From contig DATMGH010000124.1 in NCBI GenBank assembly GCA_035555675.1, forward strand, positions 38,607 to 102,606: a stretch of 64,000 nt of DNA. The letters run 5' to 3'. The notes under the pieces were generated by a model. It was not told the DNA's origin. It saw only the letters and a program-made list of their open reading frames with translations, and searched no databases. Shown piece by piece: positions 1 to 7,952 of this stretch (position 1 is the first letter of the stretch; every line of letters begins with the position of its first letter). The translations under genes were made by a program, and so were the position numbers. This DNA is from Solirubrobacter sp035555675 (GTDB taxonomy: Bacteria; Actinomycetota; Thermoleophilia; Solirubrobacterales; Solirubrobacteraceae).

Positions 1-424
1 ACGCGCCGAGGAAGCCCCAGAACAGCAGCTGGACGAGGATCGGCGTGCCGCGGAAGAACCAGACGTACGTGTTCGCGATCGCGCGCAGGACCGGGTTGCG
101 CGACAGCCGCATCAGCGCGATCACCACGCCGCCGGCCACGCCGATCACCATCGCCAGCGCGGTCAGCTCGAGCGTCGAGCGCACACCGGACAGGATCGGC
201 GCCGAGAACAGGTACTCGCCGATGACCTCGAGCTGCAGGTTCGGGTTGCGCAGCAGCGACGCCAGCAGGCTGCCGACGACGATCACGACCGCCGCGGCCA
301 GGACCCACGTGCCGAGCTGGCGCCGCGGGACGATCACCAGGTCATCCGGGTCCTCGCCGGACCCGGGTCGACCTCCGCCGGACGAGCCGGCGGAGATCGA
401 GCTCGACGGTTCGAGCGAGCTCAT
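1..424 (-). CDS. Amino-acid ABC transporter permease (HisM/GlnP type), 3' end beyond window
   Basis: Membrane permease of a polar amino-acid type ABC importer; only the first 141 residues are in the window. A 33-residue Ser/Gly/Pro-rich cytoplasmic head is followed by a first membrane segment (about residues 38-58) and then the conserved start of the binding-protein-dependent transport fold, with the pattern GVRSTLELT and the motif WFFRGTPILVQL, which is typical of HisM/GlnP permeases. The ATG at 422-424 lies 13 bases after the stop of the substrate-binding protein gene, so both belong to one minus-strand operon. An ATPase gene is expected further left, outside the window. The substrate cannot be told from sequence. 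Confidence 0.9.
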   Translation of the reverse strand, partial: MSSLEPSSSISAGSSGGGRPGSGEDPDDLVIVPRRQLGTWVLAAAVVIVVGSLLASLLRNPNLQLEVIGEYLFSAPILSGVRSTLELTALAMVIGVAGGVVIALMRLSRNPVLRAIANTYVWFFRGTPILVQLLFWGFLGA

Positions 425-437
425 CCCGGACGCCGGC

Positions 438-1403
438 TCAGGAGCCCGACGCGCTCAGCGGCTCGCCGTTGACCAGCGATTCCTCGAGCGCCGCGAAGCC
501 GAGGTCGTAGTGGTCGAGGATCGCCTTGTAGGTGCCGTCCTCGATCAGCGCCTGCTGCGCCGTCGCGTACGCCTGCACCAGCTCGGCGTCCCCCTTGTCG
601 AACGCGGTGCCGACGAGCGCCACCCCGAAGTCCTCGTCCGAGGACGTCATCTCCAGCTTGGTGTTGCCCTTGGCGACCTCGCCGAGCGCGACCTTGTCGC
701 CGAGCATGCCGTCGACGCGCTTGGTCTCCACGGCCAGCACCGCCTGGGGCGCCTCCGGGAACTGCGTGAGCTTGATCTTCGGCTTGCCGGCCTGCTCGCA
801 GACCTTCTGCTGCTCCTCGACGTAGGCCAGCTGGCGCGAGCCGGTCGTCACGGTCAGGTGCTTGCCGCAGGCGCTGTCGAGGTTCGACAGCCCCGCCGGG
901 TTGCCCTTGAGCACCAGGAACGCCGAGGCGATCCGGAAGCTGTCGACGAACGTCATCACCTCGTGGCGCTCCTCGGTGTCGCCGAGCGACGCGGTGATCG
1001 CGTTGTACTGGCCGGCCTGCAGACCCGGGACGAAGCCCTCGTAGCTGGTCTTCTTGAACTCGAACTTGAGGCCGAGCTTCGCCGCGATCGCCGTCGCCAG
1101 GTCCGGCTGGACGCCGGCGACGCCGCCGGGGGCGTCGGCGTCGATCACCGCCCACGGCGGATAGGGCAGCGTGCCCGCCCCGGTGAGCGTGCCGGAGTCG
1201 CGCACCTTCGCGGGCACCTTCTCGGCCAGCTGCGGGTCGCTGGACACCTCGCGGCCCGCGACCTGCACGGTCATCGTCTTGCCGTTCGCCGCGGAGCCGC
1301 TGGGCGCCTTGGCGTCGTCCTCGGAATCGCCGCACGCGCCCAGCGCGATCGCGCAGGCCGCCGCGATCGCGAACGTCGCGGCCTTGGAACCACTTGCAGT
1401 CAC
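438..1403 (-). CDS. ABC transporter substrate-binding lipoprotein (SBP family 3)
   Basis: Solute-binding lipoprotein of about 321 residues that would feed the neighbouring permease. The start is the GTG at 1401-1403, preceded by the purine-rich GGAGAGAGGGAC; reading upstream in frame runs into the cupin gene. Residues 1-24 form a signal peptide ending in a lipobox LGAC with the lipidated Cys at about 24. The mature part has the family 3 pattern: the WAVIDAD strand, the GVQPDLATAIAAKLG helix segment and the later DGMLGDK region. Family 3 proteins usually bind polar amino acids, opines or related compounds. Here the partner genes are sugar-type enzymes, which leaves the real ligand open. Confidence 0.9.
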   Translation of the reverse strand: MTASGSKAATFAIAAACAIALGACGDSEDDAKAPSGSAANGKTMTVQVAGREVSSDPQLAEKVPAKVRDSGTLTGAGTLPYPPWAVIDADAPGGVAGVQPDLATAIAAKLGLKFEFKKTSYEGFVPGLQAGQYNAITASLGDTEERHEVMTFVDSFRIASAFLVLKGNPAGLSNLDSACGKHLTVTTGSRQLAYVEEQQKVCEQAGKPKIKLTQFPEAPQAVLAVETKRVDGMLGDKVALGEVAKGNTKLEMTSSDEDFGVALVGTAFDKGDAELVQAYATAQQALIEDGTYKAILDHYDLGFAALEESLVNGEPLSASGS

Positions 1404-1438
1404 GTCCCTCTCTCCTTGCTCGTCTGAGTTGGTGGGGT

Positions 1439-1804
1439 TCAGGCGTCGATCGTGCGGCGGTCGCCTGACGAGAACACGATCAGGAGGTCGGCGACGCCCT
1501 TCCCGACGTTGCGGGCGTTGTGGACGACGCCGGGCGGGACGCGGATCGTGTCGCCGTCGCGCATGGTGATCTCCTCGTCCCCGACGGTGTGCACGATCGT
1601 GCCCGTGCGCACCGACAGGACCTCCTCGCAGTTGGGGTGCAGGTGGCGGCCGTTCTCGTGGCCTTCGTCGATCAGGCAGCGGCCGAGCGTCATCTCGCCG
1701 GCGTTGCCCTGCTCGCGGGTCAGCGTCCAGATCAGCCGGCCCCACGGCAGCTTGTCGACCTTGACGTCGGTCCCGCGCGTGACCAGGCGCTCGATCTCGC
1801 TCAT
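1439..1804 (-). CDS. Small cupin-domain protein
   Basis: Single-domain cupin of 121 residues. Metal-ligand motifs are intact: H54, H56 and E60/E61 in the first cupin motif and H95 in the second (PPGVVHNARN). Small cupins of this type are isomerases, epimerases, lyases or ligand sensors, so the exact reaction is not determined. Its ATG (1802-1804) overlaps the stop codon of the oxidoreductase gene by four bases, and it is followed after 35 bases by the binding-protein gene, so it is co-transcribed with the catabolic operon. Confidence 0.85.
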   Translation of the reverse strand: MSEIERLVTRGTDVKVDKLPWGRLIWTLTREQGNAGEMTLGRCLIDEGHENGRHLHPNCEEVLSVRTGTIVHTVGDEEITMRDGDTIRVPPGVVHNARNVGKGVADLLIVFSSGDRRTIDA

Positions 1805-2856
1805 GCGCGCACCGCCTCGACCGGCACCGCCGATCCGTCGGAGAGCATCGCCGCCTCGTACAGCGCGGTCACGCGCGCGGCCAGCTCGAGCGTCCCGCGC
1901 ACGGCGGGGACGCGCCGCAGCACGGCGTCGCAGAAGTGGGCCAGGGAGCCGTACACGCCCTGGACGAAGAGCGGGTGGTTCTCGAGCGTGTTGAGCGTGT
2001 TCTGCGCGCTCCAGACGACGGCGCCGCCGTCGATGCCCGGGGGCGCGAACGAATGCGTCCTCGCGTACTCGAAGGGGATGCCGCGTTGGTAGGTCACTGT
2101 CGCTCCGTTGTCGATCTCGATCGTGCTTGCGTCCGCGAAGAGCGCGTAGCGCTCGAAGGGCTGTGAGCGCGGGGCGCCCTCGGCCAGGTGCAGCGTTCCG
2201 ACCACGCCGTCGGCGAACGTGACGACGCAGGCCCCGCCGCCGCGAGCGGCGCGGTGCACCGCCACCGTCGCGGCCGGTCCGCCGACGTCGGCCAGGAACG
2301 ACAGCGGGTGGCAGCCGTCGATCAGCCACAGGCTGTCGGGCGGCGCCGCGTCGAGGCCGTCGCGGCTGAGGTCCGGGACGACCATCGGGTACGTCACCAG
2401 CAGCGAGCGCAGCGGGCCCGCCGGGCCGGCCAGCAGCTCGCGCGCCTTGACGGTCGCGGGCATGAACGTCTTCTTGAAGCCGACGACCGCGACGCGGTCG
2501 CCGCGGCGGTCGATCATCGCCTGGACGTCCGCGCTGCGCGCGGCGGCGGGCTTCTCCATCCAGACGTGCAGGCCGGCGTCGAACGCGCGGACGGCCAGCT
2601 CCGGGTGCTGGTGCGGGCCGACGCACAGCAGGACCGCGTCGAGCGTCTCGGCCGCGAGCATCTGCTCCATGGAGGCGTGGTGGCGGGCGCCGTACTGGCG
2701 CGCGGCGGCCGCCCCGGACTCGGTCGCCGGGTCGCAGATCGCCACCAGCTCGACCGGCAGGAAGTTGAGCGCCGGCAGCACGTTGCGGTAGGCGTGCGAG
2801 CCCGCGCCGACGAGCCCGACGCGTACGCGCTCGGCGTACTCGCGCTGGTAGGTCAC
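1801..2856 (-). CDS. Gfo/Idh/MocA family NAD(P)-dependent oxidoreductase
   Basis: Predicted sugar, inositol or sugar-acid dehydrogenase of 351 residues. The N-terminal Rossmann fold begins VGLVGAGSHAYRN (the GxGxxA nucleotide loop), followed by the family signature EKPAAA around residue 100 and the C-terminal alpha/beta domain. The start is a GTG at 2854-2856 that overlaps the TGA of the preceding isomerase gene (GTGA), and its own stop overlaps the cupin start. Together with the isomerase and TIM-barrel neighbours it probably oxidises a cyclic polyol or a sugar derivative. The substrate is inferred from context only. Confidence 0.88.
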   Translation of the reverse strand: MTYQREYAERVRVGLVGAGSHAYRNVLPALNFLPVELVAICDPATESGAAAARQYGARHHASMEQMLAAETLDAVLLCVGPHQHPELAVRAFDAGLHVWMEKPAAARSADVQAMIDRRGDRVAVVGFKKTFMPATVKARELLAGPAGPLRSLLVTYPMVVPDLSRDGLDAAPPDSLWLIDGCHPLSFLADVGGPAATVAVHRAARGGGACVVTFADGVVGTLHLAEGAPRSQPFERYALFADASTIEIDNGATVTYQRGIPFEYARTHSFAPPGIDGGAVVWSAQNTLNTLENHPLFVQGVYGSLAHFCDAVLRRVPAVRGTLELAARVTALYEAAMLSDGSAVPVEAVRA

Positions 2857-3728
2857 CAGGCCACCCCCTCGACGCGGGTGCGCAGGTGGACGAGGTCGCG
2901 CGCGGTGACGGCGGCGTAGTCGTAGCCGTCGACGTCGCGCCCGTGCCCGGGCGCGTTGAGGCACAGCACCGGGCTGACGCCGTCGCGCACGACGCGCTCG
3001 GTGATGCCGAGCACGTCGAACGACGTCTCGTCGAGCGCCACGTTGAGCTCCAGCGTCTCGCCGTCGGCGCCCGCGCGGCCGCCCTTGAGGTGCACGTAGC
3101 CCAGCAGCGGGCGCAGCGCGTCGTAGTCGGCGAGCGTGGGGAAGTGGCCGGTCGCCCACTGGTTGTGGACGTCCCAGGTGAGCGCCACGCGCCCAGGCCG
3201 GTCGAGGCGCTCGAAGAACCGCGTGAAGTCCCCGGTCGCGGCGATGATGCAGCCGCGCGCCTCGTTCTCGATCGTCGCCTCGAAGCCGGCCGCGGCGATC
3301 GCGTCGATCCCCTCGCGGTAGACGTCGAGCGCCCACGGGTGACGGGCGAGCACGGCGTCGACGCCGTCGCCCGGCACGCGCGCGCCGTCCTGGGCGGCGA
3401 CCAGCCGCACGAACCGCGGCCGCAGGATCCGGGCGAGGTCGAGCACGTGCGCGAGCGCGGCCAGGTGCTCGCCGCGGAACACGGCCTCGCCCAGCTGCAG
3501 GTCGGCGTCGAACACCTTGCTGGACAGGCAATGGACGCGCAGGCGGCGAGCGGCGATCTGCTCGGCCGCGACGCGCGCCTCGTCGACGGTCAGGTCGCCG
3601 AGCCACTTGCCGGCGATCGCGTCGCGCAGGTCGAGGTCGCGCAGGCCCCAGGCCACGTGCTGGTCGAGCGCGGCCTCGAAGTCCGCGCCCGCCATCGAGT
3701 TGAGCATCGTCAGGCGCACGTCGCTCAT
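2853..3728 (-). CDS. Sugar phosphate isomerase/epimerase (AP-endonuclease 2-like TIM barrel)
   Basis: Protein of 291 residues with the xylose-isomerase-like TIM-barrel fold. Likely metal-ligand and substrate residues are seen in TIENEARG, in TWDVHNQWATGH, in the HLKGG strand and in the late ALDETSFD segment. This spacing of Glu/Asp/His is standard for the sugar phosphate isomerase/epimerase group (IolE/IolI/hydroxypyruvate-isomerase relatives). ATG at 3726-3728 overlaps the stop of the PEP-hydrolase-like gene. Tight coupling with an oxidoreductase suggests a dehydrogenation plus isomerisation route for a polyol or sugar acid. Confidence 0.85.
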   Translation of the reverse strand: MSDVRLTMLNSMAGADFEAALDQHVAWGLRDLDLRDAIAGKWLGDLTVDEARVAAEQIAARRLRVHCLSSKVFDADLQLGEAVFRGEHLAALAHVLDLARILRPRFVRLVAAQDGARVPGDGVDAVLARHPWALDVYREGIDAIAAAGFEATIENEARGCIIAATGDFTRFFERLDRPGRVALTWDVHNQWATGHFPTLADYDALRPLLGYVHLKGGRAGADGETLELNVALDETSFDVLGITERVVRDGVSPVLCLNAPGHGRDVDGYDYAAVTARDLVHLRTRVEGVAW

Positions 3729-4546
3729 GCGCTGCCCTGCTTGAAGCCGCGCACGGTCTCGGTGATCGCGACCTCGGTCGGGAGCCGCTCCATGCTGGAG
3801 GCCCCGAAGAACCCGTCGACGCCGGTCGTGGCCGTCAGGACGTGGTGCGCGTCCTCGCGCGACGCGATCGGGCCGCCGTGGCAGAGCACGATCACGTCGT
3901 CGCGCACGGCGGTCGCGGCATCGCGGATCGCCTGCACGCGCTCGACGGCCTCGTCGAGCCCGATCACGGTCCGGGCGCCGATCGTCCCGGAGCTGGTCAG
4001 GCCCATGTGCGCGACGACGACGTCGGCGCCGGCCGCGGTCATCGCCTCGGCCTGCGCGGTGTCGAACACGTACGGCGACGTCAGCAGGTCCAGCGCGTGG
4101 GCCGCGCGGACCATCTCGACCTCGAGGTCGAAGCCCATGCCGGTCTCCTCGAGGTTGGCCCGGAACGTGCCGTCGATCAGCCCGACGGTGGGGAAGTTCT
4201 GCACGCCGGCGAACCCGAGCGAGCGCAGCTGCTCGAGGAAGCGCGGCATCAGCCGGAACGGGTCGGTCCCGCACACGCCCGCGAGCACGGGCACGTCGTT
4301 GACGATCGGCAGCACCTCGCCGCCCATCTCGACGACGATCGCGTTGGCGTCGCCGTAGGGCAGCAGGCCGGCGAGCGAGCCGCGGCCCGCCATCCGGTAG
4401 CGGCCGGAGTTGTAGATGATGATCAGGTCGGCGCCGCCGGCCTCCGCGCACTTGGCGGACAGCCCGGTGCCGGCGCCGGCGCCGACGATCGGCCGCCCGG
4501 CGGCGATCTCGGCCCGGAGCCGTTCGAGGATCTGGGTTCGGGTCAT
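3725..4546 (-). CDS. Phosphoenolpyruvate hydrolase-family TIM-barrel protein
   Basis: Protein of 273 residues matching the PEP_hydrolase-type TIM-barrel family, recognisable from IVGAGAGTGLSAKCAE near the N-terminus, IYNSGRYRM, GVQNFPTVGLIDG, and the C-terminal GFFGASSMERLP. In many genomes this family sits next to a Tm-1-like (UPF0261) gene, as here, where the ATG overlaps the TGA of that gene. Its enzymatic reaction is not firmly established; the family name reflects a proposed C-C or enol hydrolase activity. In this operon it would act late, on a small 2-oxo acid product (inference). Confidence 0.85.
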   Translation of the reverse strand: MTRTQILERLRAEIAAGRPIVGAGAGTGLSAKCAEAGGADLIIIYNSGRYRMAGRGSLAGLLPYGDANAIVVEMGGEVLPIVNDVPVLAGVCGTDPFRLMPRFLEQLRSLGFAGVQNFPTVGLIDGTFRANLEETGMGFDLEVEMVRAAHALDLLTSPYVFDTAQAEAMTAAGADVVVAHMGLTSSGTIGARTVIGLDEAVERVQAIRDAATAVRDDVIVLCHGGPIASREDAHHVLTATTGVDGFFGASSMERLPTEVAITETVRGFKQGSA

Positions 4547-5781
4547 GTCTGGCTCTCCGCGTCGCGCGCGATCAGCCCGTGCAGGGCGTCGGCCAGCTCG
4601 ACCGCGAACGACTCGTCGTTGATGGGGGTGTCGCGCTCGCGCAGCTCGACGGCCGGCGCGAGCGTGGTGCGCACGGCGTCGAACAGGGCGCGGTCGGCCT
4701 CCGGGTCGGCGAACGGCTGGCCGGGCACGTCGATGGCCGACACGCCGCCGAGCGGCAGGTACACGATCGTGGGGGCGTCGCCCGCGCTCACGCGCTGCGC
4801 CAGCCGGCGGCCGAGCTCGGCGCACTCCTCGGCGGTCGTGCGCATCAGCGTGACCGTCGCGTTGTGCACGTGCAGGCGGCGCTCGGCGAACCGCTCGGGG
4901 ACGGTGTCGCGCGGGCCGAAGTTGACCATGTCGAGCGCGCCGACGCTGACCACCTGCGGCACGCCGGTCGCCCCGGCCGCGGTCAGCCGCGAGGGCCCGG
5001 CGGAGAAGACGCCGCCGACGAGCTCGTCGGCCAGCTCGGTGGTCGTCACGTCGAGGACGCCGGCGATCATGCCGCTGCGCACGAGCGTCTCCATCGACTG
5101 CCCGCCGGTGCCGGTGGCGTGGAAGACGAGCACCTCGTAGCCGAGCGCCTCCAGGCGGGCGCGCGCGGCGTCCACGCACGGCGTGGTGACGCCGAACATC
5201 GTGGCGGCGACGAGCGGCCGGTCGCCCTCGAACGGGAGCGGCGCGGCGTTGACCATCCCGGCGATCGCGCCCGCGGCGTTGCCCAGGACGGTCGAGGAGA
5301 CCTCGTTGATGCCGGCGATGTCGACGACCGAGTAGAGCATCGCGATGTCGGCGGCGCCGACGTACGGCCGCGTGTCGCCCGACGCGACGGTCGAGACGAG
5401 CAGCTTCGGCACGCCGAGCGGGAGCGCGCGCATCGCGGCCGAGATCAGCGTGCTGCCGCCGGTGCCGCCGAGCCCGATGATGCCGTGCAGGCGGCCCTCG
5501 GCGTACAGGCGCTCGACGACGGCGACCGCGCCGCGCGCCATCGTGGCGATCGCGTTCCCGCGGTCACCCTCGGCGACGAGGTCCACGAGGCGCGAGCCGG
5601 CGGCCTCGGCCACCTCGGCCCGCGAGACGTCGGGCGTGACGGCCGGCTCGCCGAGGACGCCGGCGTCGATCAGCAGCGTTCCCAGCCCGAGCTCCTGCAG
5701 ACGGGCGGCCAGCGCCGCGTACTCGGTGCCCTTCGTGTCGAGGGTGCCGAGGAGGGCGACGGTGCGGGGTGGTGTGGAAAT
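4543..5781 (-). CDS. Tm-1-like ATP-binding protein (UPF0261 family), apparent ATT start
   Basis: Member of the UPF0261/Tm-1-like family, about 412 residues if translation starts at the ATT at 5779-5781. The first in-frame ATG-class codon (near 5613) would remove the conserved opening VALLGTLDTKGTEY, which all members have, so the true start must lie upstream. No ATG, GTG or TTG is in frame there, but ATT follows AGGGA by five bases. The glycine-rich GLGGTGGSTLIS segment is the putative nucleotide loop. First gene of the minus-strand operon, transcribed from the operator region shared with the GntR gene. Its role is uncertain; the pairing with a PEP-hydrolase-like protein is a recurring one. 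Confidence 0.8.
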   Translation of the reverse strand: MSTPPRTVALLGTLDTKGTEYAALAARLQELGLGTLLIDAGVLGEPAVTPDVSRAEVAEAAGSRLVDLVAEGDRGNAIATMARGAVAVVERLYAEGRLHGIIGLGGTGGSTLISAAMRALPLGVPKLLVSTVASGDTRPYVGAADIAMLYSVVDIAGINEVSSTVLGNAAGAIAGMVNAAPLPFEGDRPLVAATMFGVTTPCVDAARARLEALGYEVLVFHATGTGGQSMETLVRSGMIAGVLDVTTTELADELVGGVFSAGPSRLTAAGATGVPQVVSVGALDMVNFGPRDTVPERFAERRLHVHNATVTLMRTTAEECAELGRRLAQRVSAGDAPTIVYLPLGGVSAIDVPGQPFADPEADRALFDAVRTTLAPAVELRERDTPINDESFAVELADALHGLIARDAESQT

Positions 5782-5797
5782 GGCGGTCCCTGCTATC

Positions 5798-5825
5798 TGG
5801 TCGACAATATTTCGACTACCGTAGT
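5798..5825. promoter_or_regulatory. Putative GntR/FCD operator in the divergent promoter region
   Basis: The 84-base gap between the UPF0261 operon and the GntR gene holds TGGTCGACAA (5798-5807), which fits the FadR-subfamily consensus TNGTNNACNA. It also holds an inverted repeat GTCGA-N7-TCGAC (5800-5816) and a second one, ACTAC-C-GTAGT (5815-5825). Its position allows control of both divergent transcripts. Confidence 0.6.
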
Positions 5826-5865
5826 TGGTACACTGCGCCGTGTCAAACGAAGCCCGAGGAGGCCC

Positions 5866-6528
5866 GTGGAGTCACTAGCCATCGAGCCGAAGACCGTCAC
5901 GAGCCGCGCGTACGAACTGCTCGTGCGCCTGATCGGCGAAGGACAGATCGGCCTCGGCGATCGCCTCGACGAGCGCGCGCTCGCGAGCGAGATGGGGATC
6001 AGCCGCACGCCGCTGCGCGAAGCGATCGGGATGCTCGCCACCGAGGGCGTGGTCGAGTACCGGCCCTACCAGGGCAACTTCGCGCGCGTCTTCACGGCCA
6101 AGCAGGTCGACGACCTCTACGAGGTCCGCAAGACGCTCGAGAGCCTGGCGATCCGGCTCGCGGCCGCGCGGATGAGCGACGAGTCGCTCGAGCGCGTGCG
6201 CGCGATCGTCGGCGACATCGATCAGGCGATCGCCGCGCGCGACATCGCCGCTCTGGGCGCGCACGACCGCCGCTTCCACGAGACGATCGCGGAGCTCTCG
6301 GACAACCGCACGCTGATCGAGGCGCTCGACCGGATCGGGCTGCAGGTGCAGCTCATCCGCAGCGCCGCGAACCGCGACCCGCAGGTGATCGAGCGCACGG
6401 AGCTCGAGCGGCACGACATCCTCGCCGCGCTCGAGCGCCGCGACGGCGAGCGCGCGGCCGCGCTGATGGAGCAGCACATCGAGGGCGTCAAGCACGCGGC
6501 CGTGCGGCAGTTCGGCGGCGACGCGTAG
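5866..6528 (+). CDS. GntR family transcriptional regulator, FadR/FCD type
   Basis: Regulator of 220 residues. GTG start at 5866 is preceded by GAGGAG. Residues about 12-75 form the winged helix (EMGISRTPLREAIGMLATEGVVEY), and residues about 85-210 form the all-helical FCD ligand domain with the typical histidines in HDRRFHETIAE, ERHDILAAL and MEQHIEG that bind a metal in many members. FCD regulators usually respond to small organic acids made by the pathway they control. It is divergent from the catabolic operon and most likely represses it through the palindromes in the shared promoter region. Confidence 0.92.
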   Translation: MESLAIEPKTVTSRAYELLVRLIGEGQIGLGDRLDERALASEMGISRTPLREAIGMLATEGVVEYRPYQGNFARVFTAKQVDDLYEVRKTLESLAIRLAAARMSDESLERVRAIVGDIDQAIAARDIAALGAHDRRFHETIAELSDNRTLIEALDRIGLQVQLIRSAANRDPQVIERTELERHDILAALERRDGERAAALMEQHIEGVKHAAVRQFGGDA

Positions 6529-6534
6529 GCCGCG

Positions 6535-7140
6535 TCACCCCCAGGCGCCGAGCGCGTCGCCGAGCCCGACGACGGTGCCGAAGTGGGTGGCGATGTCGTA
6601 CAGCGTCGACGCCGCCTCGCGTTCGCCCGTGGCCTGGCAGGCCTCGGGCACCACCCACACGTCGTAGCCGTGAAAGAACGCGTCGTGCACGGTCGACCGG
6701 ACGCAGATGTTGAGCGCGACGCCGACCACGATCACGCGCTGGACGCCGTGCTCGCGCAGGTACAGGTCGAGATCGGTGGCGAAGAACGCCGAGTAGCGGC
6801 GCTTGCGCAGCACGCGGTCCTCCGGGCGGACCGGCAGCGACGCGTGCACCTGCGCGCCCCAGGACTCGCCGAGCGCGTGCACGATCCGCTTGCGGAACAG
6901 CCCGTCCTCGGGCTCGAGGTGGCCGGGGCGGACCCAGACGATCCGCGCGCCCGCCGCTCGCGCGCCGTCCACCAGCCGCGTGGCCGCCGCCAGCGTGGGC
7001 GCCGCGTCGGCCACGGGCATCGCGCCCGCCGGGTCGACGTAGTCGTTGACCAGGTCGACGCACAGCACCGCGGTGCGCGCCGCTGGGATCTCGAGCGTCT
7101 CGCGGTCGGCCTGCTTGGCCGAGAACGGGTCGAGCTGCAC
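6535..7140 (-). CDS. Isochorismatase-family cysteine hydrolase
   Basis: Cysteine hydrolase of 201 residues with the catalytic triad D29 (VDLVNDY), K113 (RKRRYSAF) and C146 (ALNICVRST). Enzymes of this fold hydrolyse isochorismate, nicotinamide, N-carbamoyl compounds or ureidoacrylate. The operon context (acyl-CoA metabolism, flavin monooxygenase) fits an amidohydrolase role in breaking down a nitrogen-containing ring or amide better than siderophore synthesis. GTG start at 7138-7140, directly after GGAGGAAGCC. It is the last gene of the operon that begins at 11990. Confidence 0.85.
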   Translation of the reverse strand: MQLDPFSAKQADRETLEIPAARTAVLCVDLVNDYVDPAGAMPVADAAPTLAAATRLVDGARAAGARIVWVRPGHLEPEDGLFRKRIVHALGESWGAQVHASLPVRPEDRVLRKRRYSAFFATDLDLYLREHGVQRVIVVGVALNICVRSTVHDAFFHGYDVWVVPEACQATGEREAASTLYDIATHFGTVVGLGDALGAWG

Positions 7141-7150
7141 GGCTTCCTCC

Positions 7151-7933
7151 TCAGATCATCGTGTAGCCGCCGCTCACCGACAGGGTCTGCCCCGTGATGT
7201 AGGCGGCACGGTCGGACGCGAGCAGCAGGACGGGGGCGACCACGTCCTCAGGCGTGCCCAGACGGCGCAGCGGATAGGCGCGCGCAGCCTTCGCGAGCGT
7301 CTCCTCGGAGAACTGGGCGCCCTGCTCGGCGCGCCAGATCGACTGCTCGCCGGACGCGTCCGCCTGGCCGGGCGTGAACCCGGGGCAGACCACGTTGAGC
7401 GTGATGCCGTGGCGGCCGACCTCCTTGGCGATCGCCTTGGACGCGGCGATCACGCCGGCCTTGGCGCCCGAGTAGACGGCCTCGCGCCACTCGCCGATCC
7501 GGCCGGCGTCCGAGCCGATCGAGACGATCCGCCCGCCGCCGCGCTCGATCATGTGCTCGAGCACGGCGCGCGTGCAGTTGACGAAGCCCCAGAAGTCGAT
7601 CGCGACCTCGCGCTCCCACTCCTCGCGCGGCTTCTCCAGGAACAGCCGGTCGACCGTCCAACCGGCGCAGTTGACCAGCACGTCGAGCCGGCCCGAGCGC
7701 TCGAGCACGTGCGCGACCGTGGCTTCGACCGAGGCCGGATCGGTGACGTCGGTCGGGTGCTGGGAGATCGCGCCGGGCGGGCCGGCGGCGATCACGGCGC
7801 GCGCCTGCGGCTCGTCGATGTCGGCGATCCAGACGTGGGCGCCCTCGGCGGCGAAGCCGAGCACCAGCGCGCGGCCGATGTTCGACGCGCCGCCGGTCAC
7901 CATCACGCACTTGCCTGCCAGTCCAAGGTCCAT
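7151..7933 (-). CDS. Short-chain dehydrogenase/reductase (SDR)
   Basis: Classical SDR of 260 residues: nucleotide loop TGGASNIG (about residues 13-20), acidic residue after the second strand (IADIDE, suggesting NAD preference), NCAGW, the catalytic Ser in IGSDAG and the YSGAK motif, then CPGFTPG and the C-terminal SGGYTMI. Probably oxidises a hydroxyacyl-CoA or a cyclic alcohol in the pathway of its operon. It sits 10 bases upstream of the isochorismatase-like gene and 19 bases downstream of the LLM gene, with GAGGAG as ribosome site. Confidence 0.88.
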   Translation of the reverse strand: MDLGLAGKCVMVTGGASNIGRALVLGFAAEGAHVWIADIDEPQARAVIAAGPPGAISQHPTDVTDPASVEATVAHVLERSGRLDVLVNCAGWTVDRLFLEKPREEWEREVAIDFWGFVNCTRAVLEHMIERGGGRIVSIGSDAGRIGEWREAVYSGAKAGVIAASKAIAKEVGRHGITLNVVCPGFTPGQADASGEQSIWRAEQGAQFSEETLAKAARAYPLRRLGTPEDVVAPVLLLASDRAAYITGQTLSVSGGYTMI

Positions 7934-7952
7934 CCGGTCGCTCCTCGTCGGT

